Source of the DNA: Sinorhizobium meliloti
Lineage (GTDB): Bacteria > Pseudomonadota > Alphaproteobacteria > Rhizobiales > Rhizobiaceae
Assembly (NCBI RefSeq): GCF_035610345.1
Contig: NZ_CP141212.1
Span: 1,617,976 to 1,681,975 of the forward strand
Reading direction: 5' to 3'
Length of the DNA stretch: 64,000 nucleotides
Part shown: in pieces, positions 44,894 through 53,465 of the stretch
Numbering within the stretch: the first letter of the stretch is position 1
Layout of the letters: every line of letters starts with the position of its first letter
Program-made: the position numbers and the translations under genes
Notes under the pieces: generated by a model
Told to the model about the DNA's origin: nothing
Database searches by the model: none
The model's input: the letters and a program-made list of their open reading frames with translations, nothing else

Positions 44894-45934
44894 TCAGCGC
44901 GAGTCGGCGTTTCGGTACTGGCGCTTCGCATAGGCGAGAATGGAATCGGGGGTCAGCGGATTGCGATCGACCATGATCGCCTCGAAGGGCGAAGGCTTGT
45001 CGCTGACGCGAACTTCGACATAGGCCGCAGCATAGGCCATGCTGCCATCCGGCAGCGGAATCAATTGCGGGCGCGACGTCGGCATGGGGCCGATCTGCGG
45101 CAGAACGACGAATTCGCCGAAGGCGCTTGGTGCCGCCGAGGCCTGCGCCGGCTTTGCGAGCGCGTTCACCGGCACGCCGGCATCGAGCGTCGATCTGTTC
45201 GGAACCGGAACGGCGCGGAGATTCGGAACCATGTCGCGCAGCGGCTCGTTGGAAGCCACCATCACGCCTGAGGCGATCTGCCCTTCCGGCATCACGCTCG
45301 GGCCACGGTCGCCCTTCCTGACGTACGAAGCCATGAGGTAGGGCATGTCATTGCCTTCGAGGGGCGCACGACCGACATATTGAACGCGAACATTGGCGCT
45401 TCCCTTGCGCTTGATGTCCAGCAGGTCGGCGGTTTTCGAAGAGACGTCGATGATCCGGCCGTATTCATAGGGGCCGCGATCATTGACACGGACGATGACG
45501 GACGTGCCGTTCTCCAGGTTGGTCACGCGCGCATAGCTCGGCAGCGGAAAAGTCGGGTGGGCGGCCGAAAGGTGATGCTTGTCATAGACTTCGCCATTGG
45601 CCGTCAGCCGGCCATGGAAGGCAGACCCGTACCAGGAGGCCATCCCGCTCTTGTTGTAGCCGAAATCCTCCTTCGGCTGATACCACCTGCCTTTGACCTG
45701 ATAGGGTTTGCCTACCTGGTAGCGGCCACCGCCCTTGGGAATGTTGTTTCCGGTAGCGACTCTGGGGCTGGCTTTGACGCCATAGACGGACTCGGCGAAG
45801 TATTCCTTGCTCCGCGAGTTGGTCTTCTTGACGCTCGACGTCGACCCGCAGGCCGCAAGCACCGCGCAAAGCAACGGAACCGCTGCGAGACGGAGCCCCC
45901 TCACAAGATATGCCGCACCGTTATTGGATGTCAT
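44894..45934 (-). CDS. rlpA: RlpA-family septal lytic-transglycosylase-like lipoprotein
   Basis: A 346-aa lipoprotein (signal LRLAAVPLLCAVLAACGS, lipidated Cys near residue 24). The double-psi beta-barrel RlpA domain runs from GMASWYGSAFHGRLTANGE to VRVNDRGPYEYGRIIDVS, with the catalytic-type Asp and His present. RlpA proteins act on denuded peptidoglycan strands at division sites. The long C-terminal tail lacks an obvious SPOR domain, unlike the E. coli and Pseudomonas proteins. ATG 45934 is chosen; the frame extends 49 codons upstream without a signal. Confidence 0.88.
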   Translation of the reverse strand: MTSNNGAAYLVRGLRLAAVPLLCAVLAACGSTSSVKKTNSRSKEYFAESVYGVKASPRVATGNNIPKGGGRYQVGKPYQVKGRWYQPKEDFGYNKSGMASWYGSAFHGRLTANGEVYDKHHLSAAHPTFPLPSYARVTNLENGTSVIVRVNDRGPYEYGRIIDVSSKTADLLDIKRKGSANVRVQYVGRAPLEGNDMPYLMASYVRKGDRGPSVMPEGQIASGVMVASNEPLRDMVPNLRAVPVPNRSTLDAGVPVNALAKPAQASAAPSAFGEFVVLPQIGPMPTSRPQLIPLPDGSMAYAAAYVEVRVSDKPSPFEAIMVDRNPLTPDSILAYAKRQYRNADSR

Positions 45935-46384
45935 CTGTCCCACAAGATCATTCGCAAAGCCGCACCCGAAATCCGCTCCTGCAGCGCTCGCGCATCCGAC
46001 CGAACGCGCAACGATCGTCGCAATCGTGCAGTAGTTCCCCCCGCGAGAATTTCGCCGTCCCGAAACGGAACAGTCGAACAATCATGACAACAACAAGGCG
46101 AAATTGCGAACCGGAGGACGAACGGAGGCAAAAAAACGCTCGCTATGGTTTACGAAACGTAAATGAGTCGCTGGACCATGGTCCGATAGAGCGCGCCAAA
46201 GGTCCGAAACCCGTTGCCGGGTTTCCCTGCCGATACATATCGCAATAAGCACCCGCGTGGCTCGTCGGCCGCGGGGTGCGGCGGCCTCAGAGCTGGCCGA
46301 AGCTTCCCGTCGGTGCAACTCTGAGGCTCCGTCCCCGGTTGGCGTGGTGCCCGTGCTCCGGCCCAAGTCCGAGAGGATCTCGCA
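45935..46384. other. 450-bp region upstream of rlpA, no gene seen
   Basis: Holds the rlpA promoter (reverse) and the lead-in of a small forward gene. Frames here lack signals or family features. Confidence 0.4.
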
Positions 46385-46537
46385 ATGGACGACAGATACG
46401 ATTATGGGCCGCCGGAGCGACGGGCGGCAACCGGCCTCCCCTTAGGCATAATGCTCCTGTCGATGTTGGCGATTGCCGTTTATCTGCTTGCCGGAGCGGC
46501 GCTCCTGGACGGCAGAAGCCGGGACGTCGCGGCCTAG
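46385..46537 (+). CDS. Possible 50-aa single-span membrane protein
   Basis: ATG preceded by GAGAGG eight bases upstream; 50 codons to TAG. The product has a charged N-terminus (MDDRYDYGPPERRAATG), one hydrophobic span (LPLGIMLLSMLAIAVYLLAG) and a short charged tail. No family is recognised. The one-span layout and ribosome site support coding; homology cannot be judged here. Confidence 0.45.
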   Translation: MDDRYDYGPPERRAATGLPLGIMLLSMLAIAVYLLAGAALLDGRSRDVAA

Positions 46538-46790
46538 GTGGCCCGGGCAGGCGACGAAAGTCCGCCTGCGGCGCCGGACAGCGGACTCCGCCCGTGACGA
46601 TGGCCACAACCGTGCCATGGGTGCATGCGGCGCGGCACGCCTCGAATGCAGGCAAATGCTCCGGAGCAAGTTGACGCTGTGATCAAAGCTGCTAAAAAGC
46701 CAGCCGTTGGTGAATGGGCAGCAAACCCGGTGGCGATCGCCGGTCTATCGAGAACTCGGAAACGAATTTCACGAAGCTCCGCAATCACCT

Positions 46791-46880
46791 GGAAGAGTGG
46801 CCGAGCGGTTTAAGGCACCGGTCTTGAAAACCGGCGTGCGTGAAAGCGTACCGTGGGTTCGAATCCCACCTCTTCCGCCA
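46791..46880 (+). tRNA. tRNA-Ser (UGA anticodon)
   Basis: Full cloverleaf with long variable arm and encoded CCA. Acceptor GGAAGAG pairs with CTCTTCC; anticodon loop CTTGAAA gives TGA, reading UCA serine codons. A decayed serine recombinase gene ends right beside its 3' end, marking it as an integration target. Confidence 0.97.
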
Positions 46881-46884
46881 TTTC

Positions 46885-47540
46885 AGAATTGATCCGGGCA
46901 CGCCAAGAGCCGCCGACTGCCGCACTTGGCCAGCGATAAGCGTCCTAAGCAGCTCTTGCATCGTCCCCGACCTCGACGCGCTGCGCCAGGGCGCGCAGGT
47001 GATCCCGCCGATAGCCGCCCTCCGTGCCCCGGATGCGCTCGCGGGCACGCCGCGCGAATCCCTGGATCATCGTGGGGGTGATCGCACTATAGCGGGGGCT
47101 GTCGAGCAGTGCTTGCGCCCTGTCGGCGATCGGTCAGGTTCATCGCATCCTGACCCGCCTATATCGGCGAACATCGGTTCAATCGCCGCTCCAACAAGGG
47201 CGAGGTGAAGCCCGAAGACGGTGATGGAGACAAGTTTGACGCCTTTCTTCGCCAGCTTGCGGTAGTAGTATTCTATTTCAAATTCGTCGCGGAAGAAGCG
47301 CGAGAAGCTGTGAACCACGACAACATCGAAGGCGGGAGGCTTAGCGGTGGCGGCCTCTATCATCCGCTGAAACTCCGGGCGGCGGTCTTTGGTGGCGCTG
47401 TTGCCCGGCTCCACGAATGTTTCGACGAGCTGGTAGCCGCGCGTATCGCAATAGGCTTCGCCCTGGCGCTTCTGGTCGGGGACCGACACGTTATGGTCGG
47501 CCTGACGGGCGTCGAGACGCGCAGATAGAGGGCGGCGCGC
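46885..47540 (-). pseudogene. Decayed large serine recombinase (resolvase family)
   Basis: Fragments of one recombinase lie in different frames. N-terminal catalytic part (47.54-47.22 kb): YLRVST, then a one-base deletion, then ARQADHNVSVPDQKRQGEAY...PEFQRMIEAA...VVHSFSRFFRDEFE up to VKLVSIT. The sequence then breaks off; after a large internal loss, C-terminal fragments follow: SPRYSAITPTMIQGFARRAR... and ELLRTLIAG...AALGVP, the end found in such recombinases, right next to tRNA-Ser. Orientation and position fit the integrase end of an element integrated at the tRNA 3' end. It cannot make a functional protein. Confidence 0.8.
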
Positions 47541-47725
47541 AGCGTGACGTTGGGATTGTGGACGGTGGGCTATGGATATTCATTTCCGGCCTCCTGCCGC
47601 CGTGCGCGGCCCTGCGCGCTCGGTCAGCGGCAGCTCTAGTTCTAATCGGTCGTGGGTGGACCCTGGGTGCGTGCCTTCGTGCAGGATCGGCGTCTTGGTA
47701 GTTGGGGCAGCAGCGGGTTGCTTCT

Positions 47726-47759
47726 CCATATCATTCAATCATTAACTTGAATGATATGG
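47726..47759. promoter_or_regulatory. Perfect 13-bp inverted repeat, operator of the MFS exporter
   Basis: CCATATCATTCAA, eight bases, then TTGAATGATATGG, immediately upstream of the exporter coding region. The core ATTCAA-N8-TTGAA recurs upstream of the neighbouring ArsR-rhodanese gene with the same spacing, so both are probably bound by that regulator. Confidence 0.75.
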
Positions 47760-47770
47760 AGACTCATGCA

Positions 47771-49033
47771 ATGAGTGGGCATACTCTTCACTCATCCACC
47801 GGAGCACCTATGTCGGATAGCATCGAAAAAGCCGCCGTCGCCGTAGAGCACCCAACGGCGCGTATCGCAGCACCAACCCCTTCCATTCCCTTCTCAGTCT
47901 ATCTCCTTGGCCTCAGCCTGTTCGCGATGGGCAGCGCGGAGTTCCTGATGGGCGGCATCCTGCCGATGATCGCTAAAGACCTCGCGATCTCGCTGCCCGC
48001 TGCGGGCACCCTGATCTCCGCCTTAGCCATTGGCGCGCTCATCGGCGCGCCGCCGCTCGCCATACTGACCCTACGCTGGCCGAGACGCTCCGCACTGTTC
48101 GTCAGCCAGGCGGCCTTCATCGCCGCCACTGTGGCCAGCCTGCTGATCGACGATTACTGGTCGATCCTCGCTGCGCGGTTCATCATGGGGCTGGCTTATG
48201 CCTGCTTCTGGGCCGTTGCCGCATCGACCGCCGTCCAGATCGTTCCTGCCGATCGCCGGGCGAAGGCGCTCTCCGTCGTCGTCAGCGGGCTGACCGTCGC
48301 GATGGTCGTCGGCGGACCGGCAGGCACCTTCATCAGCGAAGCCACCGGCTGGCGGGGCGGTTTCTGGGCTGTCGTCGCCGCCAGCACGGCGGCGGCCTTC
48401 GCCGTGCTGCTGGCGCTGCCGAACGCACGCGCGGACGATGGCCCCGCGCCGGATGTAGCGACGGAATTGCGGGCGATGAAGCGTCCCGTTCTCTGGATCG
48501 CCTATGCGACGACGGCGGCAAGGACGGCGGCCTATATGGGCACGTTCGGCTATCTCGGCGCGCTGCTGCTCGATGTCAGCCGGTTGCCGGTCTCCTGGCT
48601 GCCCGCCGTGCTGGCGCTGTTCGGCGTCGGTGCGTTCGTCGGGCTGGCGATCGGCGGGAGAACGGCAGACCGTCGCCCGTTCGCAACCCTTACAGCGGGC
48701 ATTGCCGGTCTGATCCTCGTGTCGGTCGCCATCGTGCTCATGGCCCATGATCTCGTGGCCACGGTGATCCTGGTCTTCCTTCTAGGTGTCGCGGGGTTCC
48801 TGCTCAATCCGGCCGTCTGGGGGCGGGTCTATGTCATCGCCCCGGATGCGCCGACGCTGGCCGGCGCGACCAACACTTCGGCGTTCCAGCTCGGGCTTAC
48901 GCTCGCCCCGCTCGCCGCCGGACTGCCCATCGCCGCCGGTCATGGCCTGGCGTCAATCGGCTGGGTCGGAGCCGCTATGAGCGTCCTCGCTTTGGGCCTC
49001 GCATTTCTCGACGTGCTATTGAGCCGGCGCTGA
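47771..49033 (+). CDS. MFS efflux transporter (Cmx/AraJ-like)
   Basis: About 420 aa from ATG 47771; ATGs at 47756 and 47810 are alternatives, the last with GGAG five bases upstream. A ~40-residue soluble N-terminus is followed by about 12 spans. Landmarks are LFAMGSAEFLMGGILPMIAKDL in helix 1, and FIMGLAYACFWAVAASTAVQIV, the pattern of sugar-efflux/chloramphenicol-exporter (AraJ, Cmx) DHA1 proteins. It faces the ArsR-rhodanese gene (convergent) and has a perfect operator-like repeat in its promoter. Confidence 0.85.
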   Translation: MSGHTLHSSTGAPMSDSIEKAAVAVEHPTARIAAPTPSIPFSVYLLGLSLFAMGSAEFLMGGILPMIAKDLAISLPAAGTLISALAIGALIGAPPLAILTLRWPRRSALFVSQAAFIAATVASLLIDDYWSILAARFIMGLAYACFWAVAASTAVQIVPADRRAKALSVVVSGLTVAMVVGGPAGTFISEATGWRGGFWAVVAASTAAAFAVLLALPNARADDGPAPDVATELRAMKRPVLWIAYATTAARTAAYMGTFGYLGALLLDVSRLPVSWLPAVLALFGVGAFVGLAIGGRTADRRPFATLTAGIAGLILVSVAIVLMAHDLVATVILVFLLGVAGFLLNPAVWGRVYVIAPDAPTLAGATNTSAFQLGLTLAPLAAGLPIAAGHGLASIGWVGAAMSVLALGLAFLDVLLSRR

Positions 49034-49062
49034 TCGGCATCGGCGGCCGGCTGGCGTCGGCG

Positions 49063-49734
49063 TCAGACCTCGACGCTAAGCCCGGCCGCCTTCCAGTCGG
49101 GAAAGCCGGCAGCAAGGCGGCGCACGCGGAACCCCTTGTCCTCCAACAGCGCCGTCGCCATGGTGGAGAGGACGCAATAGGGTCCGCGACAGTAAGCGAC
49201 AATCTCGCGCCCCGGCGGCAGTTCGGACAGCCGCTGCTCCAGTTCGTCGGCCGGGATGTTGAGCGCACCGGGCAGATGCCCGAGCGCATATTCCTCTGTC
49301 GAGCGCACGTCGAGCAGAGTAATAGCGCCCGATCCCAGGCGTTCGAGCAAGTCGTCCCGCGAAATCGAATCGTGCCGGCCGTTGGCATTGCTGGGATCAG
49401 CGATCAGTTCGCGCATTTCGGAGCGGGCATGTCCTGCGTAAGTCCGCAGCGAAGCGAGGATCGGCTCGATCGGACCGTTGCCGAGCCGGTAGAGGACTCG
49501 CTTGCCATCGCGGCGCGTTTCCACGAAGCCGGCACGCCGCAAATGCTGGAGATGCTGCGAGGTATTGGCGATCGTTAGGCTTGTCAGCTCGGCAAGCCGT
49601 TCCACCGGCCGTTCGCCCTGAGCGATGTGCTCTAGAAGCATCAGGCGATGGGCGTGGCCGAGCGTCCGAGCGATCTCGGCAAGCTCCGTGAACAGCGAGG
49701 CGGAAAGGTTGGCCTTGGTCATTGACAGAATCAT
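49063..49734 (-). CDS. ArsR-family regulator fused to a rhodanese domain
   Basis: A 223-aa two-domain protein. Residues ~10-100 are an ArsR winged helix (ARTLGHAHRLMLLEHIAQGE, recognition helix TIANTSQHLQHLRRAG). Residues ~125-220 are a rhodanese domain: LLDVRSTEEYALGHLPGALNIP and the active loop YCRGPYC with a candidate catalytic Cys. This fusion is known among sulfur- or persulfide-responsive regulators; sensing here is inference. A second Met at 49722 is possible. The gene converges on the MFS exporter and diverges from the DUF2938 gene. Confidence 0.9.
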   Translation of the reverse strand: MILSMTKANLSASLFTELAEIARTLGHAHRLMLLEHIAQGERPVERLAELTSLTIANTSQHLQHLRRAGFVETRRDGKRVLYRLGNGPIEPILASLRTYAGHARSEMRELIADPSNANGRHDSISRDDLLERLGSGAITLLDVRSTEEYALGHLPGALNIPADELEQRLSELPPGREIVAYCRGPYCVLSTMATALLEDKGFRVRRLAAGFPDWKAAGLSVEV

Positions 49735-49745
49735 ACCATTAAACG

Positions 49746-49771
49746 ATCATTCAAGCAAATCATTGAACGAA
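49746..49771. promoter_or_regulatory. Operator-like repeat between the ArsR-rhodanese and DUF2938 genes
   Basis: ATCATTCAA, eight bases (GCAAATCA), TTGAACGAA: seven of nine arm bases pair and the ATTCAA-N8-TTGAA core equals that at 47.73 kb. It sits just upstream of the regulator start, fitting autoregulation and control of the divergent gene. Confidence 0.65.
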
Positions 49772-49818
49772 TATCTTGAAGCAACCCCCGATGCGCCGCC
49801 GGGGTCTGGAGACAGTCG

Positions 49819-50331
49819 ATGGATCATGAATTGGCAAGGAGCTTTTTCGGAGCGGTCGCGGTCGGAATCGGCGCGACAGCGATCATGGATCTCTGGGCGG
49901 CCACGCAGAAGCGTCTGTTCGCCGTCCCATCGCTCGACTATCGACTGGTGGGACGCTGGATTGGCCACTTCCCCCGAGGCCGCTTCCGACACGATGGGAT
50001 CGGTAAAGTTACCCCGATTGCTGGCGAGGCGGCTATTGGCTGGGCCGCCCACTACATTGTCGGCATCGTGTTCGCCGGCCTCCTGATCGGAATATGGCCT
50101 GGCTGGCTGCGCGATCCGACGCTCTTGCCAGCACTGATCGTCGGGGTCGGCAGCATCATCGCACCGTTCTTCGTCATGCAGCCCGGCCTCGGAGCCGGCA
50201 TCGCTGCATCGCGGACGCCCAAACCCTGGCTTTCCCGTTTTCGTAGCCTTGTCGGTCATATTTCCTTCGCGATTGGCCTGTTCGTATCAGGCATCCTGAT
50301 CTCCAGGCTCTTCGATCTCGCTCCGATATAG
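49819..50331 (+). CDS. DUF2938 membrane protein
   Basis: A 170-aa protein with four hydrophobic spans (FFGAVAVGIGATAIMDLW, AAHYIVGIVFAGLLIGIW, LLPALIVGVGSIIAPFFV, FAIGLFVSGILISRLF). It matches the DUF2938 pattern, with WAAxQKRLF near residue 26, GRWIGH and MQPGLGAGIAASRTP. Function unknown; in other genomes such genes accompany ArsR regulators and exporters. It is divergent from the ArsR-rhodanese gene and shares its operator region. Confidence 0.82.
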   Translation: MDHELARSFFGAVAVGIGATAIMDLWAATQKRLFAVPSLDYRLVGRWIGHFPRGRFRHDGIGKVTPIAGEAAIGWAAHYIVGIVFAGLLIGIWPGWLRDPTLLPALIVGVGSIIAPFFVMQPGLGAGIAASRTPKPWLSRFRSLVGHISFAIGLFVSGILISRLFDLAPI

Positions 50332-50344
50332 AAGGGGGCGGGCG

Positions 50345-50540
50345 ATGAGGCGGCGACGCTCCGCGCCAGGGATCGACCGTCAATGGGGAACGCCGACCTC
50401 CCTGGGATCGCGCATTCCCCTCGCGTCGCTCATCCAGACGCTCGCCGTCGCCGAGCATCTGAACTTCCGGCACGCCGCGAATGCGCTGGGCGTAAGTCTA
50501 TCGAGCGTCAGCGCACGCTGCCGGAAGAATCCGGCTATTA
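50345..50540 (+). pseudogene. Remnant of a LysR-type regulator (HTH only)
   Basis: After a short unrelated lead, LIQTLAVAEHLNFRHAANAL then GVSLSSVSAR is the start of a LysR winged helix. The next residues (CRKNPAIRFP) no longer match, and the effector domain is missing. It is a decayed fragment at the right end of the accessory segment, just before tRNA-Ala. Confidence 0.65.
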
Positions 50541-50671
50541 GATTCCCTCGCAAGGGCGCGATATTCGGGTGGGTGAATTGCAGCGTGCCCTACCGGGCGG
50601 CAAGGGTGAAGCCGCCAGACGGAATGCACTGGCGCGCGGGGCCGAAAAATCTTATACAATGGGTGACCAGT

Positions 50672-50747
50672 GGGGTCGTAGCTCAGTTGGGAGAGCGCCG
50701 CAATCGCACTGCGGAGGTCGAGGGTTCGACTCCCTTCGACTCCACCA
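50672..50747 (+). tRNA. tRNA-Ala (CGC anticodon)
   Basis: 76-nt cloverleaf with encoded CCA. Acceptor GGGGTCG pairs with CGACTCC; the anticodon stem CCGCA/TGCGG encloses ATCGCAC, giving CGC, which reads GCG alanine codons. It marks the right edge of the accessory segment that begins at tRNA-Ser. Confidence 0.96.
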
Positions 50748-50941
50748 TTCCCCTCTTTTGTCCAGCCCGGAGACCCAGGTAACGGATCTTACCTGAGCTA
50801 ACATCCACCGATGCCGGACGTCAGGTTGCAGAGCCCGGGCGATGCCGCGGCTCGGCTGCGCTTGCCAAAAAAGCTGATTTGAGAGAAAGTTTTAGTCTGA
50901 CCCGTTCGAGGTCTGGGCAACTCCCGCGAGTGGAGAAAAGC

Positions 50942-51106
50942 ATGCCTGTTAAATCTTTGGTGGCAGCCGTAATTTTTTCCCTCTTCGCCCTTTCGGGGTG
51001 CGCCAGCACAGGCTCGACCAACACGACCTATACCCAGTGGTACGGGCCCTATCCCGAGCCTGAATTCGACGTTCTTACGCCGGGCGGACTGCGGCTTGCC
51101 TATTAG
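50942..51106 (+). CDS. 54-aa lipoprotein
   Basis: Lipoprotein signal MPVKSLVAAVIFSLFALSGC with lipobox LSGC (Cys20), then a Thr/Ser-rich linker and an aromatic, proline-rich tail (TQWYGPYPEPEFDVLTPGG). GTGGAG precedes the ATG. Short but complete; no known function. It lies between tRNA-Ala and lexA. Confidence 0.7.
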   Translation: MPVKSLVAAVIFSLFALSGCASTGSTNTTYTQWYGPYPEPEFDVLTPGGLRLAY

Positions 51107-51267
51107 CATGGCATAGGCGAGCGACTGGGGCGGCTGCTGTAAGCCAAACATGCGAGAGCGTATCGCCCCCTGCCCCGACATTCCGAGCGATCGCCAACGA
51201 CAGGCCGGATCGGAAGCGGACAGGCATTCAGCAGCAAGCGGTATTCACGGAATTTTAGGCACTTGCG

Positions 51268-51282
51268 GAACACATATGGAAC
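51268..51282 (+). promoter_or_regulatory. Alphaproteobacterial SOS box of lexA
   Basis: GAAC-ACATATG-GAAC is an exact match to the GAAC-N7-GAAC (GTTC-N7-GTTC on the other strand) LexA site of alphaproteobacteria, 47 bases before the lexA start. A near match in the other orientation, GTTC-N7-GTTT, follows at 51294. It implies autorepression. Confidence 0.85.
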
Positions 51283-51328
51283 AGATAGGTTCTGTTCTTG
51301 ATTTGTTTCGCGATTCTGGAGTGACGCC

Positions 51329-52045
51329 ATGCTGACCCGCAAGCAACAGGAATTGCTTCTGTTCATTCATGAACGAATGAAGGAATCCGGGGTTCCGCCG
51401 TCCTTCGACGAGATGAAAGATGCCCTCGACCTTGCCTCCAAATCGGGCATCCACCGTCTGATCACCGCACTCGAAGAGCGCGGGTTCATTCGCCGGCTAC
51501 CGAATCGCGCTCGAGCCCTCGAAGTCATCAAGCTGCCGGAGGCCTATGCCGGTGTTTCGCAGGTCCGCCGCGGCTTTTCGCCGAGCGTGATCGAAGGCAG
51601 TCTGGGCAAGCCTGCGGCCCCGCCCCCTGCACCGAAACCGGCGCCCCCGGCCGAGATCGCGTCGGTCGCTGTCCCGGTCATGGGCCGCATTGCCGCCGGC
51701 GTGCCGATTTCCGCAATCCAGAACAACATGCACGATATTTCCGTACCGGTCGAAATGATCGGCAGCGGCGAGCACTACGCTCTCGAGATCAAGGGTGATT
51801 CGATGATCGAGGCCGGCATCCTCGATGGCGATACGGTGATCATCCGGAACGGAAGCACTGCCACCCCCGGGGATATCGTCGTCGCCCTGATCGACGACGA
51901 GGAAGCAACTCTGAAGCGTTTCCGTCGCAAGGGCGCCTCTATTGCGCTCGAAGCCGCCAATCCGGCTTACGAGACACGGATATTCGGTCCGGATCGGGTC
52001 AAGATCCAAGGCAGGCTTGTCGGCCTCATCCGGCGGTACCACTAG
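51329..52045 (+). CDS. lexA: LexA SOS repressor
   Basis: A 238-aa protein: N-terminal winged HTH (residues 1-65, [40 protein letters not shown]), a long Pro/Ala linker (~95-115), and the S24 autoprotease domain. The cleavage site is the Ala-Gly in RIAAGVPI; the catalytic Ser is in GDSMIEAGI and Lys in [13 protein letters not shown] lies before the ATG. An SOS box upstream supports autoregulation. Confidence 0.97.
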   Translation: MLTRKQQELLLFIHERMKESGVPPSFDEMKDALDLASKSGIHRLITALEERGFIRRLPNRARALEVIKLPEAYAGVSQVRRGFSPSVIEGSLGKPAAPPPAPKPAPPAEIASVAVPVMGRIAAGVPISAIQNNMHDISVPVEMIGSGEHYALEIKGDSMIEAGILDGDTVIIRNGSTATPGDIVVALIDDEEATLKRFRRKGASIALEAANPAYETRIFGPDRVKIQGRLVGLIRRYH

Positions 52046-52053
52046 CCTCCCGA

Positions 52054-52110
52054 CGAGGTGTGCAGGCGTTTCCCACGGAAGTACGCAATTTCAAAGCGTT
52101 AGAAGTGGGG
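52054..52110 (+). repeat. Degenerate copy of the mosaic repeat
   Basis: GAGGTGTGCAGGCGTTTCCC then ACGGAAGTACGCAATTTCAA resembles the closing half of the repeats at 28.2 and 33.4 kb (CCGGAAGTGC-TAGTTTCAA). Similarity is partial. Confidence 0.4.
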
Positions 52111-52264
52111 GCACTGCGCCTTGGGGCGCTATGGCCACGCCTCCACAGAACGGAAGCCGTATTTATACAGAATAAAAAAGACCCTATTCCAAATGTACCC
52201 TCTTGCGGATTGCGGGCAATCATTCTAAATCCGCGCCACGATTTGAAAAATCGCAAATCGTAGA

Positions 52265-52338
52265 GGCCTCGTGGCGGAGTGGTGACGCAGAGGACTGCAA
52301 ATCCTTGTACCCCGGTTCAATTCCGGGCGAGGCCTCCA
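52265..52338 (+). tRNA. tRNA-Cys (GCA anticodon)
   Basis: 74-nt cloverleaf with encoded CCA; acceptor GGCCTCG pairs with CGAGGCC, and the anticodon stem-loop GGACTGCAAATCC gives GCA. Confidence 0.97.
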
Positions 52339-52385
52339 AAAAAACCACCCCTATTCAGCTTTGTTACCGACAAATCTTACCTGCG

Positions 52386-53465
52386 TCAGACGAAGGCGAA
52401 ATCCGCGCCCGCAAAGACGAAGTTGGCAGCGCTGAGGTCGGCGGCGTGGATGCCGATCAGAGTGACCTGATCGACCGTGCCATTCAACTGCAGGACAGCG
52501 TTCCCGTCAGCATCGTTGCCGATGTTGGGCAAAAAATCAGCGAAGTCGTCGTAGCCATAGCCAGCGATTTGGATGACGTCCTTGTCCAATTCGAGGTCGA
52601 AGATCTCATCCCGACCACTGTTTCGTGAAAACAGGAACTGATCGGCACCGGTCTCGACCGCGAAGCCTGCGGTCAGTCGACCGTCACCCCAGAGCTGATC
52701 GTTACCGGTGCCGCCGATCAAGAGGTCGTTCCCACCCGCGGTGTCCACGCCGACCTCTGCATCGCCATACAGGACATCATCGCCTTTGCCTCCGTCGAGC
52801 AGGTCGTCGCCGCCACTGCCGCCACGTGAGAAAAGAATGTCTCCAACGAGAAAGTCATTGCCCGAACCACCATAGAGGTGGTCGTTGCCGCCAATGCCGG
52901 ATTCCACGACGCCCTGGTCGAGGCCATCGCCGTAGAGCTTGTCATGGCCCTCTCCGCCCTGGAGTCGATCGTTCCCGCCAACGAAAAAATCGCCCAGGGA
53001 GAAAGCGTCGCCCGAGAGAGTATCGTCTCCGGCGCCGCCGTCGAGCCAGTCGTCTCCACCACGTCCGCTGAGGCAATCGTAGCCATCGCCATAGAGTGTA
53101 TCGTTGCCTTTGCCGCCCGAGAGACGGTCATTCCCTCCGGCGACGGTAGCGGAATCAATCGCATCGATCTGGAAGGCATCGCCGTACAGCGTGTCGTCGC
53201 CGGCGCCGCCGTCGAGCTGGTCGTCGCCACCACGCCCCTGATTGGAGATCGTCCAAGCGTCGCCGAAGAGCGTGTCGTTGCCCCCAAGGCCGTCAAGGCT
53301 GTCGCGGCCACCCTGCCCCGAAGACAGGAAGCCGCCGATTTCGGAGACTCCCAGGCTATTGCCGGTCGTGAACGGGTCTCCGAAGATAATATCCGGATCG
53401 TTCGTTCCGAAGATGTGGTTGTCCAGCCCGAGCCAAGGGGCGATGCCACCGATCAGATGCGCCAT
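52386..53465 (-). CDS. RTX (hemolysin-type calcium-binding) repeat protein
   Basis: A 359-aa protein built mostly of Gly/Asp nonapeptide repeats (GGNDTLFGD, GGAGDDTLYGD, GGKGNDTLYGD and many others between residues ~50 and 275), which bind calcium in a beta roll. The C-terminal ~85 residues form a peptidase-M10-serralysin-like tail (DQFLFSRNSGRDEIFDLE) ending in FAFV, as in type I-secreted proteins. There is no signal peptide and no secretion gene nearby. GGAG precedes the ATG at 53465. No enzymatic domain is present. Confidence 0.88.
   Translation of the reverse strand: MAHLIGGIAPWLGLDNHIFGTNDPDIIFGDPFTTGNSLGVSEIGGFLSSGQGGRDSLDGLGGNDTLFGDAWTISNQGRGGDDQLDGGAGDDTLYGDAFQIDAIDSATVAGGNDRLSGGKGNDTLYGDGYDCLSGRGGDDWLDGGAGDDTLSGDAFSLGDFFVGGNDRLQGGEGHDKLYGDGLDQGVVESGIGGNDHLYGGSGNDFLVGDILFSRGGSGGDDLLDGGKGDDVLYGDAEVGVDTAGGNDLLIGGTGNDQLWGDGRLTAGFAVETGADQFLFSRNSGRDEIFDLELDKDVIQIAGYGYDDFADFLPNIGNDADGNAVLQLNGTVDQVTLIGIHAADLSAANFVFAGADFAFV

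Noticed and set aside
47205..47528. Forward open frame opposite the recombinase remnant
   Set aside because: The reverse strand carries clear resolvase similarity; the forward product is its shadow.
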